This document shows, in pieces, positions 45,105 through 53,718 of a stretch of 64,000 nucleotides of DNA. Position 1 is the stretch's first letter. Each line of letters opens with the position of its first letter. The stretch lies in NCBI GenBank assembly GCA_910577435.1, contig CAJTLV010000001.1, positions 1-64,000 of the forward strand. Direction: 5' to 3'. A program made the position numbers and the translations under genes. Under the pieces are notes generated by a model. It had not been told where the DNA came from and made no database searches. It was given only the letters and a program-made list of their open reading frames with translations. The DNA is from an uncultured Christensenella sp. Lineage in GTDB: Bacteria > Bacillota > Clostridia > Christensenellales > Pumilibacteraceae.

Positions 45105-46013
45105 TCAATCCTCCAAAAACTTTTCGACAAGCGCGGAAACCGATTCGAAATCCCGCGCGTCTACCGTTGTTTTTTCGAGCTGCATATTTTTGAAATAAGT
45201 CACCTGTCTTTTGGCGTAATTGCGTGTTTTTTGCGCTACAAGCGGTTCGATAACGTCGCGCGGCGCGGTCGGGTCTTGAGCGATCTGCTTGTATCCGAGT
45301 GCCTGCATACTACAGCAATTTTTATACGGCATTAGTTGTTTAGTTTCGTCTATGAGTCCGTCGTCAAACATCTTTTTAACACGAGCGTTGATTCTTGCGT
45401 AAAGCAAATCTCGCGGCAAATCTAGTACAATCGCGAGATAATCATACGGATTACTGCGACTGACGGCGCGAGATTTAGGTCTACCGCCAACCGCGAAAAT
45501 TTCGAGCGCACGAATCGCTCGTTTCACGTCCCTCGGCGCGATTTTATTAGCGGATTCACAGTCAACGCATTCAAGTATGGCGTGAATCGCACCGCGCCCG
45601 AAAAAATGCGATAACGCTTTAAGCGACAATCGAATATTCTCGTCCTTAGGCGAACAGCCGAAGTCGCATCCGCCCAATAGCGAATTAACATACAAGCCCG
45701 TTCCTCCGACAATTATGGGAAGCTTACCGCGAGAATGAATGTCCGATATTGCTTGCTTGGCGTGACGAACATATTCACCGACCGAAAAATCTGCGTCGCC
45801 GTCGACTATATCGATCATATGGTGAACAATCCCCGCGCACTCGCTCTCGGTGAGTTTGCCGGTGCCTATATCGAATCCTCTGTATATTTGCATCGAATCC
45901 GCACCGACCAATTCCCCGTCGAACTTGCGAGCAAGCCTGATCGCGGTGTCGGACTTCCCGACTGCGGTACAACCGACGATCGCAACTACTTTTATACGAT
46001 CCGTTTGAACCAC
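45105..46013 (-). CDS. miaA: tRNA dimethylallyltransferase MiaA
   Basis: Prenylates A37 of tRNAs reading UNN codons, giving i6A37, the substrate of MiaB. P-loop GCTAVGKSDTA, then ADSMQIYRGFDIGTGK, GGTGLYVNSLL and RDVKRAIRALEI are family signatures. The start is GTG 46013, with AAGGAG eight bases upstream; this puts the N-terminus at VVQTDRIKVV and overlaps mutL by 22 bases. 302 residues, normal length. MiaB, the next enzyme in the pathway, is encoded three genes upstream in the same operon. Confidence 0.95.
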   Translation of the reverse strand: MVQTDRIKVVAIVGCTAVGKSDTAIRLARKFDGELVGADSMQIYRGFDIGTGKLTESECAGIVHHMIDIVDGDADFSVGEYVRHAKQAISDIHSRGKLPIIVGGTGLYVNSLLGGCDFGCSPKDENIRLSLKALSHFFGRGAIHAILECVDCESANKIAPRDVKRAIRALEIFAVGGRPKSRAVSRSNPYDYLAIVLDLPRDLLYARINARVKKMFDDGLIDETKQLMPYKNCCSMQALGYKQIAQDPTAPRDVIEPLVAQKTRNYAKRQVTYFKNMQLEKTTVDARDFESVSALVEKFLED

Positions 46014-47818
46014 TTTTCGATCTCCTTTTTGGTAAATGCGACGGCAATAGGTCTGCCGTGCGGACAAAACAGAGTAATATTACGTGCCGTCATTTCTTCG
46101 AGAAGCGCGTCTATTTCCGCTTGACCGAGATCATCGATCTCGCCTTTGACGGCCGCCTTACACGCAGCCTGCATAAGCCGTTCTTTTAGTACCATAGGGC
46201 TTTTGTCGCGCGAATTCACCAGTAACAGCAAATCGGCGACAAACGCCTGCATATCTATGCCGGAACACTCGTATGGCACATACGACAGTGTAAAAGTATA
46301 TTCCCCGAACGGAGCGACTCCAAACCCGCAGGACTCGAAAAGTCCGATATTTTCGGAAATAAGTTCGGCGTCGGTCGGCGAAACGTCGAACACAAAAGGT
46401 AATATGAGCGGTTGGGTTTTCAGCCTACGACTTTCATAATCGGAAAGCAGTCTGTCATAAAGCAGTTTTTCGTGTGCGGCGTGCTGATCGACGAAATAAC
46501 ATTTGTCGTTATGCTCCAAAACAATATATGTATTGAACAGTTTTCCGATATACTTGCATACGGTCGGGGCGAATTTTTTGGTATCGGGATAATCGGCGGC
46601 TGTATCGAAAACATCGGTATAAGTTACGGTATGTTTTTGCGGCACTATATCGTCATCGGCAAATCCTATTTCAGCGATGTTTGCTCCTTCGTCATTGACG
46701 GTGTTTGCGATCGGCGACATATTTGTTTCGGCAATCGATGACACATCGAAAAACGAGCGTATAGTGTGAGACTTTCCGTAATCGGGCGGCGGCGGTTCAT
46801 AATCGAACTCAACGTCCGACAGCGGTTTTGCGTCGGTCAAACGCGGCATTACGGCGTTCTTTACCGCTCTTGCGACAAGCGACTTGATTTTGACCGTATC
46901 CGCAAACTTCACCTGCATTTTGCTCGGGTGTACATTTACATCGACCATATCGAACGGCATCGTTATATGCAGAACATACAGTGGATACTGACGTTTCATT
47001 AAATACGGCGCATATACGGAATAAACCGCAAACGAAACATCCGCACTCTCTACGTACCTGCCGTTTATTATCACGTTCTGATAATTTTTCGACGGTTTTG
47101 TATATGACGGCAGACAAGTGAACCCTTCTATTTTGATCGGTTGTTCATCGAGCGAAACTTCGACTGTATTTTTAAGCACACCGTCGCCGTAAACGGCAAA
47201 TACGGCGCTTTTAAGTCCCTCGCCGGACGATGCGAATTTCTTGGATTCGCTGTCGAATTTGAATACTACGCTTGGATTGGATAAGATCATATGCTCGACA
47301 AGCGTGACAATTTTAGTCTCTTCGCGTGACGGCTTGTTAAGAAATTTTTTGCGTGCGGGAATTCGCTCAAACAGATTTTCCACCGTCACGGTAGTACCGA
47401 ACTTCGCACCGCATTCTTCGTGCGCAGTCAGTTTTCCGCCCCTGTACTCTATACGTCCGCCCATCTCGCATAGAACAGCGCGCGACTGCATAGTTACGTC
47501 TGCAACGGCGGCAATGCTGGGTAACGCCTCGCCGCGAAAACCGAGCGTAGCTATCGTATCGAGATCGTCCAATGTTTTGATTTTGCTTGTGGCGTGCGGC
47601 AAAAACGCTGTCGGCAAATCGTCGAACTCTATTCCGCATCCGTTATCTACTATGCGAAGAAAGTCGATGCCACCGCCCTTGACGGAGATCGATATTTCGG
47701 TAGCTCCGGCGTCGATCGCGTTCTCGACAAGCTCTTTGACGATGGATGAGGGACTTTCTACCACCTCGCCCGCCGCTATACGGTTAAATATCTCGCTGGG
47801 GAGTTTGTTTATCTTCAT
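45992..47818 (-). CDS. mutL: DNA mismatch repair protein MutL
   Basis: GHKL ATPase linking MutS to downstream repair. N-terminal ATPase with ELVENAIDAGA, DNGCGI and ATSKI/GFRGEALPSIAA; C-terminal dimerisation/endonuclease domain with FVDQHAAHEKLLYD, AACKAAVKGEI and CPHGRP. The nuclease motif DQHAxxExxxxE has Asp in its last acidic position instead of Glu. 608 residues. The ATG overlaps the mutS stop by one base (TGATG). Confidence 0.96.
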   Translation of the reverse strand: MKINKLPSEIFNRIAAGEVVESPSSIVKELVENAIDAGATEISISVKGGGIDFLRIVDNGCGIEFDDLPTAFLPHATSKIKTLDDLDTIATLGFRGEALPSIAAVADVTMQSRAVLCEMGGRIEYRGGKLTAHEECGAKFGTTVTVENLFERIPARKKFLNKPSREETKIVTLVEHMILSNPSVVFKFDSESKKFASSGEGLKSAVFAVYGDGVLKNTVEVSLDEQPIKIEGFTCLPSYTKPSKNYQNVIINGRYVESADVSFAVYSVYAPYLMKRQYPLYVLHITMPFDMVDVNVHPSKMQVKFADTVKIKSLVARAVKNAVMPRLTDAKPLSDVEFDYEPPPPDYGKSHTIRSFFDVSSIAETNMSPIANTVNDEGANIAEIGFADDDIVPQKHTVTYTDVFDTAADYPDTKKFAPTVCKYIGKLFNTYIVLEHNDKCYFVDQHAAHEKLLYDRLLSDYESRRLKTQPLILPFVFDVSPTDAELISENIGLFESCGFGVAPFGEYTFTLSYVPYECSGIDMQAFVADLLLLVNSRDKSPMVLKERLMQAACKAAVKGEIDDLGQAEIDALLEEMTARNITLFCPHGRPIAVAFTKKEIEKWFKRIV

Positions 47819-50391
47819 CAGTCGATTTTTTCCTTTAAGTCGCTCAAAATATCAAGCGCATTGCGCGGCGTCACATCGTCCAAATTCAATTCGCGCAGTA
47901 TCTGTATGATTTCGCCGTGCTTCGATACATTATTAAACATAGACATTTGCCGACTGTCGTTGGCTTTGTGCGCTATATCCGCGTTTACCAACCGCGCAAG
48001 CAATTGCTTTGCCCGATCCAAAACCTGCGAGGGCAAACCCGCAAGCGCCGATACTTCTATACCGAAACTCTTATTTGCACTTCCGCGCATAATTTTGCGA
48101 ATAAACTTGATCCCCCCGTCGCTCTCTTTTGCCGTAAACTTATAATTTTTAAGTCCGAATATAGTACCTTCAAGTTCCGTCAACTCGTGAAAATGCGTCG
48201 AGAACAAAACCTTAGCCGTACACTTTTGCGCAAGATACTCTACAACCGCCCACGCTATGCTGAGTCCGTCGTATGTTGACGTTCCGCGACCTATCTCGTC
48301 GAGCAATACCAAACTTCTGTCCGTCACGTTATCCAATATCGTCGAGACCTCGCTCATTTCCACCATAAACGTACTCCGTCCGGTCGATATGTCGTCGCTT
48401 GCGCCCACACGCGTAAAGACTTTATCTACAAGCCCTATACTAGCCGATTTTGCGGGTACAAACGAGCCGATATGCGCGAGAACCGTAATAAGCGCAACTT
48501 GTCGCATATACAAACTTTTGCCTGCCATATTCGGTCCGGTGATCAACATAAATTTGGAATCCGACGTATTCAGTGCCGTACCGTTCGGAACGAAAATCTC
48601 ATCGGACGGCAACAACTCGGCGACCGGATGTCTGCCTTCCGCAATATTCAACTCGCCGGTTTCGGTTATTTCGGGTTTTATATAACCGTTCTGCTTCGCA
48701 ACCGTCGCGAGAGATTGCAAGCAATCCAAATCGGCCAAAGTCTTGCCGAGTGCGGTTATTTTGTCGCATTTGCCGCGAAGCGTTTGCAAAACTTCGGCAT
48801 ACAACTCTTTTTCACGCTTTTCGGCAAGATCGGCGGCGTTCAATACTTTATATTCGAGCTGTTTCAATTCATCGGTTATGTATCTTTCGGCATTTGCGAC
48901 GGTTTGCCTGCGCTGGTAATTTTCCGGCACCTGACTGTCGAATTGTCTCGGCACTTCTATAAAATAACCGAAAAGCCTGTTATAAGAAATCCTGAGATTT
49001 TTGATCTTCGTCTTTTCTCGCTCGGAGCTTTCCATCTGCGCAATTATGGTGCGCGAATGTTTCTCTATATCGCGATATTCGTCCAGTTTCGCATCGTAGC
49101 CTGTGCGAATCAAATAGCCGTCCGTATCTTTATCCGTCGGTGATTGCGTCGCTATCGCAACGTCTATCAACTCCGAAAGTTCATCCATCGGTTCGATTAA
49201 TGTATTGATCTTATCTATAAGCGGAGACCGCACGTCGTACAGAGCGCGCTTGATGTCGGGAATGACGCCGAACGCGGAACCGAGTGCGCATACGTCTTTG
49301 GGCTTTATTTCTCCGATTGCGAGATTAGCCGAAATTCTGATTATGTCTCTTACCGCAGACAGGGATGTTCGCAAACTTTCGCGCATTATCGTGTTGCCGT
49401 AAAGCGCGGCGACGGCATCCGAGCGCTCGTCTATTTTCGACTTTACGCACAGCGGACGCATAATCCACTTTTGCAGCTGTCTGTCGCCCATCGGAGTACA
49501 CGTTTTATTTATAACGTCGCGTAACGTCGTGCCGCGTTTTCGGCTTTGCGACTCGACAAGTTCGAGCGTTCGCGCGGTGTTCGCGTCTATGTCCATATAT
49601 ACTTCGGATTCGAAATCCTCCGCCGCGCCGATGTTTACGTCTTTTCGAAACTGCATACTCTGCACATACGACACAAGCGCGCCTTCGGCACATACACAAC
49701 AAGGCGTTTTACATAAATTCTTTAATTCGCGCTCGCCTATCACGCCGGCGAGGGTATTCTTTGCTGTATCAAACTCGAATTTGTCGTCATCGTACAGCGT
49801 CATATTGCATACCGAACCGAATTTTATCGCCGACATCTCGATACTTTCGGACAGCATTGCCGAATTGCAAATAATCTCGGCGGGACGTATGCGAAGAAGA
49901 AGATCGTTGAGTTTGACTTTTACGGGCACGCCTATAAAATAATTGTAAGTCTCGGAAGTCGTAATATCCGTCCATACCGCACCTACGCCGCTGTCGTCGA
50001 GGTATAACGACATCAAATAGTTGTTTTTATCGTCGCTCAGCGATTCCGGATCGGTTATCGTTCCGCCGGTTATTATGCGGGTTACGTCTCTATCCACAAC
50101 ACCTTTTACTTCTTTCGGATCCTGCATTTGTTCGCAAATCGCCACTTTATATCCTTTTTTGAGTAACTTGGATATATATGTCTGAACTGCGTGGTGCGGA
50201 ACTCCGCACATAGGCGCACGTTCTTCCATTCCGCACGCCCTGCCCGTAAGTGTAAGATCCAGTTCACGTGACGCTATGTGCGCGTCCTCGAAAAACATTT
50301 CGTAAAAATCGCCCAGTCTGAACATCAAGATCGTATCGGGATAATTAGCCTTAATCTTTTTATACTGTCCCATCATCGGTGACAAACCCAT
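47818..50391 (-). CDS. mutS: DNA mismatch repair protein MutS
   Basis: Mismatch-recognising ATPase. Domain I has FRLGDFYEMFFEDA with the Phe-x-Glu mismatch wedge; connector, lever and clamp domains follow. The ATPase has Walker A GPNMAGKSLYMRQ and Walker B LLDEIGRGTSTYDG. 857 residues, full length. One base separates it from miaB, and it is coupled to mutL, so miaB-mutS-mutL-miaA are read together. Confidence 0.97.
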   Translation of the reverse strand: MGLSPMMGQYKKIKANYPDTILMFRLGDFYEMFFEDAHIASRELDLTLTGRACGMEERAPMCGVPHHAVQTYISKLLKKGYKVAICEQMQDPKEVKGVVDRDVTRIITGGTITDPESLSDDKNNYLMSLYLDDSGVGAVWTDITTSETYNYFIGVPVKVKLNDLLLRIRPAEIICNSAMLSESIEMSAIKFGSVCNMTLYDDDKFEFDTAKNTLAGVIGERELKNLCKTPCCVCAEGALVSYVQSMQFRKDVNIGAAEDFESEVYMDIDANTARTLELVESQSRKRGTTLRDVINKTCTPMGDRQLQKWIMRPLCVKSKIDERSDAVAALYGNTIMRESLRTSLSAVRDIIRISANLAIGEIKPKDVCALGSAFGVIPDIKRALYDVRSPLIDKINTLIEPMDELSELIDVAIATQSPTDKDTDGYLIRTGYDAKLDEYRDIEKHSRTIIAQMESSEREKTKIKNLRISYNRLFGYFIEVPRQFDSQVPENYQRRQTVANAERYITDELKQLEYKVLNAADLAEKREKELYAEVLQTLRGKCDKITALGKTLADLDCLQSLATVAKQNGYIKPEITETGELNIAEGRHPVAELLPSDEIFVPNGTALNTSDSKFMLITGPNMAGKSLYMRQVALITVLAHIGSFVPAKSASIGLVDKVFTRVGASDDISTGRSTFMVEMSEVSTILDNVTDRSLVLLDEIGRGTSTYDGLSIAWAVVEYLAQKCTAKVLFSTHFHELTELEGTIFGLKNYKFTAKESDGGIKFIRKIMRGSANKSFGIEVSALAGLPSQVLDRAKQLLARLVNADIAHKANDSRQMSMFNNVSKHGEIIQILRELNLDDVTPRNALDILSDLKEKID

Positions 50392-50392
50392 T

Positions 50393-51682
50393 TTACTCTA
50401 CCTCGCCCATAAGATTGGCATTCTTAGCCGCAGTAACTTTCACTTTAACAAAATCGCCGACATCGAAGTCCTCGCTTACAAACGAAACCGCCGCATCGGT
50501 TTCCGTCTTACCGAAGCATCTGCCGTTTTTCTTTTCCGAAACTAGCACTTCGTAGCTTTTTCCCACACAGTCCGCCGCAAGAGACTTGGAAATCTCGAAC
50601 TGCGCTTTTATGAGTCTGTCAATGCGTTGTTGCTTTGTTCTGTAGTCAAGTTGCGGCATTAAGTCTGCCGGCGTACCGCTTCGCCGCGAGTATATAAACA
50701 TAAATAAATTGTTATAGTGTACGCGTTCGACCAGCCTGATCGTGTCTTCGAAATCATCTTCCGTTTCCGTCGGGAAGCCGACCATAACGTCGGAACTCAA
50801 ACCGATATCGGGTACAAGCTCGCGAACGGCATCGATTTTTTTAAGATACTCTGCACTTGTATAACGCCTGTTCATTTCCGCAAGCACTCTGTCGTTTCCC
50901 GCCTGAACGGGCAAATGCAAGCTGTGCGCGAGAACGGACGAGTCGGCAATGCGCTCCGCAAGCGCAAGAGAAAAATCTTTCGGATGCGAAGTCATAAATT
51001 TAAGTCTGTACTTTTCGTCAAGCTCCAACAACTTCAAAAGTCCGACAAAATCCACTCCGTCGTGATTGTACGAATTGACGTTTTGTCCGAGTAATGTTAC
51101 CTGCTTATAACCGCTTTCCAACAAGTCGCGCACATCCGAAATTATATCGTCGACAGGTCTGCACCGCTCGCGACCGCGTACATACGGAACAATACAGTAC
51201 GAGCAAAAATTATTGCAACCGTACATAATATTGACCCATGCATTTACGCCCGAAGTGCGCGCTATCGGTCGCGCTTTGCCGTCGTCGCGTTCACTGTCCC
51301 ATACTTCGACTATGCGTTCGCCGGTATGCATAAACGCGTCTATATATTCTCCGAGTAAATACTGATTAAACGTACCGATAATTATATCGACAAACTTGCA
51401 ACGTTTGGCAAGCGATGCGGCTACGTCTCTGCGTTGCGTCATACAACCGCATACTATGAGTACCGCACCTTTTTTCTTCTTGCTTTTTATCCTTCCGAGA
51501 TGACCATACACTTTTGTCTCGGCGGTTTCTCGCACGCAACACGTATTGAGAATTATTATATCAGCATCCGATACGTCGTCGCAGGACGAAAAACCGCGCG
51601 AAGACAGTATGCCCGCGAGTTTTTCAGATTCGTGGACGTTCATCTGACATCCGTATGTTTGAATATAATAATTGCCGATCAT
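50393..51682 (-). CDS. miaB: tRNA-2-methylthio-N6-dimethylallyladenosine synthase MiaB
   Basis: Radical SAM methylthiotransferase converting i6A37 to ms2i6A37. UPF0004 domain with cysteines in QTYGCQMN, NTCCVRETAE and CGCMTQ; radical SAM CNNFCSYC followed by PYVRGRERCR; C-terminal TRAM domain. The start is ATG 51682, six bases after a TATAAT, without ribosome binding site; the in-frame TTG at 51709 lies within the promoter. 429 residues. First gene of the miaB-mutS-mutL-miaA-ynbB unit. Confidence 0.95.
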   Translation of the reverse strand: MIGNYYIQTYGCQMNVHESEKLAGILSSRGFSSCDDVSDADIIILNTCCVRETAETKVYGHLGRIKSKKKKGAVLIVCGCMTQRRDVAASLAKRCKFVDIIIGTFNQYLLGEYIDAFMHTGERIVEVWDSERDDGKARPIARTSGVNAWVNIMYGCNNFCSYCIVPYVRGRERCRPVDDIISDVRDLLESGYKQVTLLGQNVNSYNHDGVDFVGLLKLLELDEKYRLKFMTSHPKDFSLALAERIADSSVLAHSLHLPVQAGNDRVLAEMNRRYTSAEYLKKIDAVRELVPDIGLSSDVMVGFPTETEDDFEDTIRLVERVHYNNLFMFIYSRRSGTPADLMPQLDYRTKQQRIDRLIKAQFEISKSLAADCVGKSYEVLVSEKKNGRCFGKTETDAAVSFVSEDFDVGDFVKVKVTAAKNANLMGEVE

Positions 51683-51688
51683 ACTCGA

Positions 51689-51717
51689 ATTATACACCAA
51701 ATCCGACAAATTGTACA
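51689..51717 (-). promoter_or_regulatory. Sigma-A promoter of miaB, leaderless geometry
   Basis: On the minus strand: TGTACA (51717-51712; 4 of 6), 17-base spacer, perfect TATAAT (51694-51689), TCGAGT, then ATG. It lies just after the hemZ stop, separating the two transcription units. Confidence 0.75.
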
Positions 51718-51723
51718 GCGTTT

Positions 51724-53097
51724 TTACATTATATCGGTCATAAAGAAGTCGTCGAAGAATTTAAGTTTGCCGTTCGTCTTTTCTTGATAACGCTCTAAAT
51801 ACAATCCGACGTCGCGCATATTGGCAAACCTCGCAATTCGGCCTTCGCTTACCGCCTTGGATATTGCACCGGCGCCGCACGCCATCACGCCAACAGTCTC
51901 TTCCATAGTCGTTATGTTATTTACACACTCACAGCCGCACAGCGAAAATCCTACGTTTTCCAGATTCCCCGCCTGCCGTTTCTGTCTATAAAGATAATAC
52001 GGTCTGTAATCGCCCCTGTTATTCAATGCATAATCCAACATTGCGGCGATATCCGCATTCTCGTCGCTATCGTAGCGTATTGCGCTTCCGTTCTTTTTTG
52101 ACAATGAATGAACGGTGAAATTATGCGGACGCAACTCACGTATTCCGTTGTAGCTGCTAATGAAGTCGTCTATACTCTCATTCGGCAATCCCGCGATGAG
52201 ATCGCAATTTATCTCGAAACCTCTGTTGTTTGCCGCTTCGAATATACGAAAAAAGTCGTCGGAAGTATGTCTTCGACCTATGGCACCGAGCGTCGCATCG
52301 TTAAGCGTTTGCGGATTTATACATACGCGCGTTACGCCGCAACCGCGCATCACGTCCAGCTTGCACTCATCCAAAGTATCCGGTCGACCCGCCTCGCAAG
52401 TGAACTCCACGTCAAACTCTTTGACGCTGTTTAACACCTTTTCGAGCAGATCGGCGTCGAGCGCCGACGGCGTTCCTCCGCCTATGTATACCGACAGTAT
52501 CTTCTTTCCGCGCTCGCGCAAAAACGACACCGAACGCTCCGTCTCATCGCACAACAACTCGACATAACGACTAACTTGTTCTCTGTCCTTATCGACAGGC
52601 ATAGATACGAAAGAGCAGTACGAACAGCGCGTAGAACAATACGGTATATGTAAATACAGATTAATATACTCCGACGAAAAGTGAACATTTCCGCGCTGGG
52701 CGTCGTATATTTCGCGCAAAATATCGGCTCGCGTACCGGCTACTCGGTAAACGCTTTTCATCACATCTACGGCTTCATCTTTTGATTTTCCACCCGCCAG
52801 ACACTCGTAAAACAGTTTTGTGGGTCGAACGCCTGTAAGTGCGCCCCAAGCCATTCTTCGCCCAGTATGACGCGTTAAAGCGTCATATAACGCGATTTTG
52901 AGCATACGTTTGCGCCGATGTGCCGCAGGCATAACGGAAGCGTCGGTATCCGATAAATCGATACGGTAACTTATATTCTCTATTTCAACGTCATATATAT
53001 TCCCATCGCAGCCGATGTAAACAACGGGAAATTCGTCGCCGAAAAACAATCTGGCAACGTCCGATAATTCGCTGTCGTTATGGATTTCTTCTGACAT
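51724..53097 (-). CDS. hemZ: HemZ, radical SAM coproporphyrinogen dehydrogenase-like protein
   Basis: HemN-family radical SAM protein of the clostridial/Bacillus HemZ type. An N-terminal domain of about 150 residues (RRMAWGALTGVRPTK, DVMKSVYRV) precedes the radical SAM motif CSTRCSYC and YIGGGTPSALD. From ATG 53097 it has 457 residues; an in-frame codon at 53178 lies within the upstream hydrolase gene. With HemW at 2895 this window encodes two HemN relatives, but no other heme-synthesis gene is seen, so its physiological reaction is uncertain. Overlaps the MBL gene by 20 bases. Confidence 0.9.
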   Translation of the reverse strand: MSEEIHNDSELSDVARLFFGDEFPVVYIGCDGNIYDVEIENISYRIDLSDTDASVMPAAHRRKRMLKIALYDALTRHTGRRMAWGALTGVRPTKLFYECLAGGKSKDEAVDVMKSVYRVAGTRADILREIYDAQRGNVHFSSEYINLYLHIPYCSTRCSYCSFVSMPVDKDREQVSRYVELLCDETERSVSFLRERGKKILSVYIGGGTPSALDADLLEKVLNSVKEFDVEFTCEAGRPDTLDECKLDVMRGCGVTRVCINPQTLNDATLGAIGRRHTSDDFFRIFEAANNRGFEINCDLIAGLPNESIDDFISSYNGIRELRPHNFTVHSLSKKNGSAIRYDSDENADIAAMLDYALNNRGDYRPYYLYRQKRQAGNLENVGFSLCGCECVNNITTMEETVGVMACGAGAISKAVSEGRIARFANMRDVGLYLERYQEKTNGKLKFFDDFFMTDIM

Positions 53098-53704
53098 AAG
53101 GATTTCCGTCACGCTCTTCTTGTAATGTAGTCGGCTCGCCGTGACCGGGCAAAACGGCATAGTCGCCGTCAAGTTCATATAACCTTTTTATAGACGCACG
53201 AAGTGATTGCGCATCCCCACTCGGAAGATCCGTGCGTCCTACTCCGCGTCTGAATAAAGTATCGCCCGTTAAAATGGTTTTGCCGTCTATTATATAGCAC
53301 ACTCCGCCCTGTGTATGTCCGGGTGTCGATATAACCTTAAAAGTGCTGTCTAAAATCGTAAACTCGTCGCCGTCACCGACTTCAAAATCCACATCGAAAG
53401 GCTCGACGGGAATTTTCGCAAAACAATCGCAAATAAATTCGGCGTCTTTTAACAATTTGTAATCGATTCTGGGCGCGTAGATTTTTATATCGGTAAAATA
53501 CGATTTAAGCCGCGCAACCGCGCCTACGTGATCGAAGTGATTGTGCGTTATCAAAATAAATTTGGGGATCAGAGATTTCCTATCCAAGTATTCTGTGATA
53601 TTTCGAGCGTCGTCGCCGGGATCTACTATGATTGCCGAGTTTCCGCTGTGCAAAATATATGTGTTCGTACTGCACATACTTGTGATTATAACGTCGTAGT
53701 TCAT
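53078..53704 (-). CDS. Metallo-beta-lactamase-fold hydrolase (glyoxalase II-like)
   Basis: Binuclear metal hydrolase with THNHFDHVGA (metal motif HxHxDH), a later GHTQGG, the bridging aspartate in LTGDTLFRRGVGRTDL and a terminal LPGHGEPT. The pattern GDTLFRxGxGRxDLPxG is typical of glyoxalase-II-like proteins found beside relA in Bacillota; substrate unproven. 208 residues. Fourteen bases after relA, overlapping hemZ. Confidence 0.92.
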   Translation of the reverse strand: MNYDVIITSMCSTNTYILHSGNSAIIVDPGDDARNITEYLDRKSLIPKFILITHNHFDHVGAVARLKSYFTDIKIYAPRIDYKLLKDAEFICDCFAKIPVEPFDVDFEVGDGDEFTILDSTFKVISTPGHTQGGVCYIIDGKTILTGDTLFRRGVGRTDLPSGDAQSLRASIKRLYELDGDYAVLPGHGEPTTLQEERDGNPYVRRNP

Positions 53705-53718
53705 TATGCGATCTCCGC

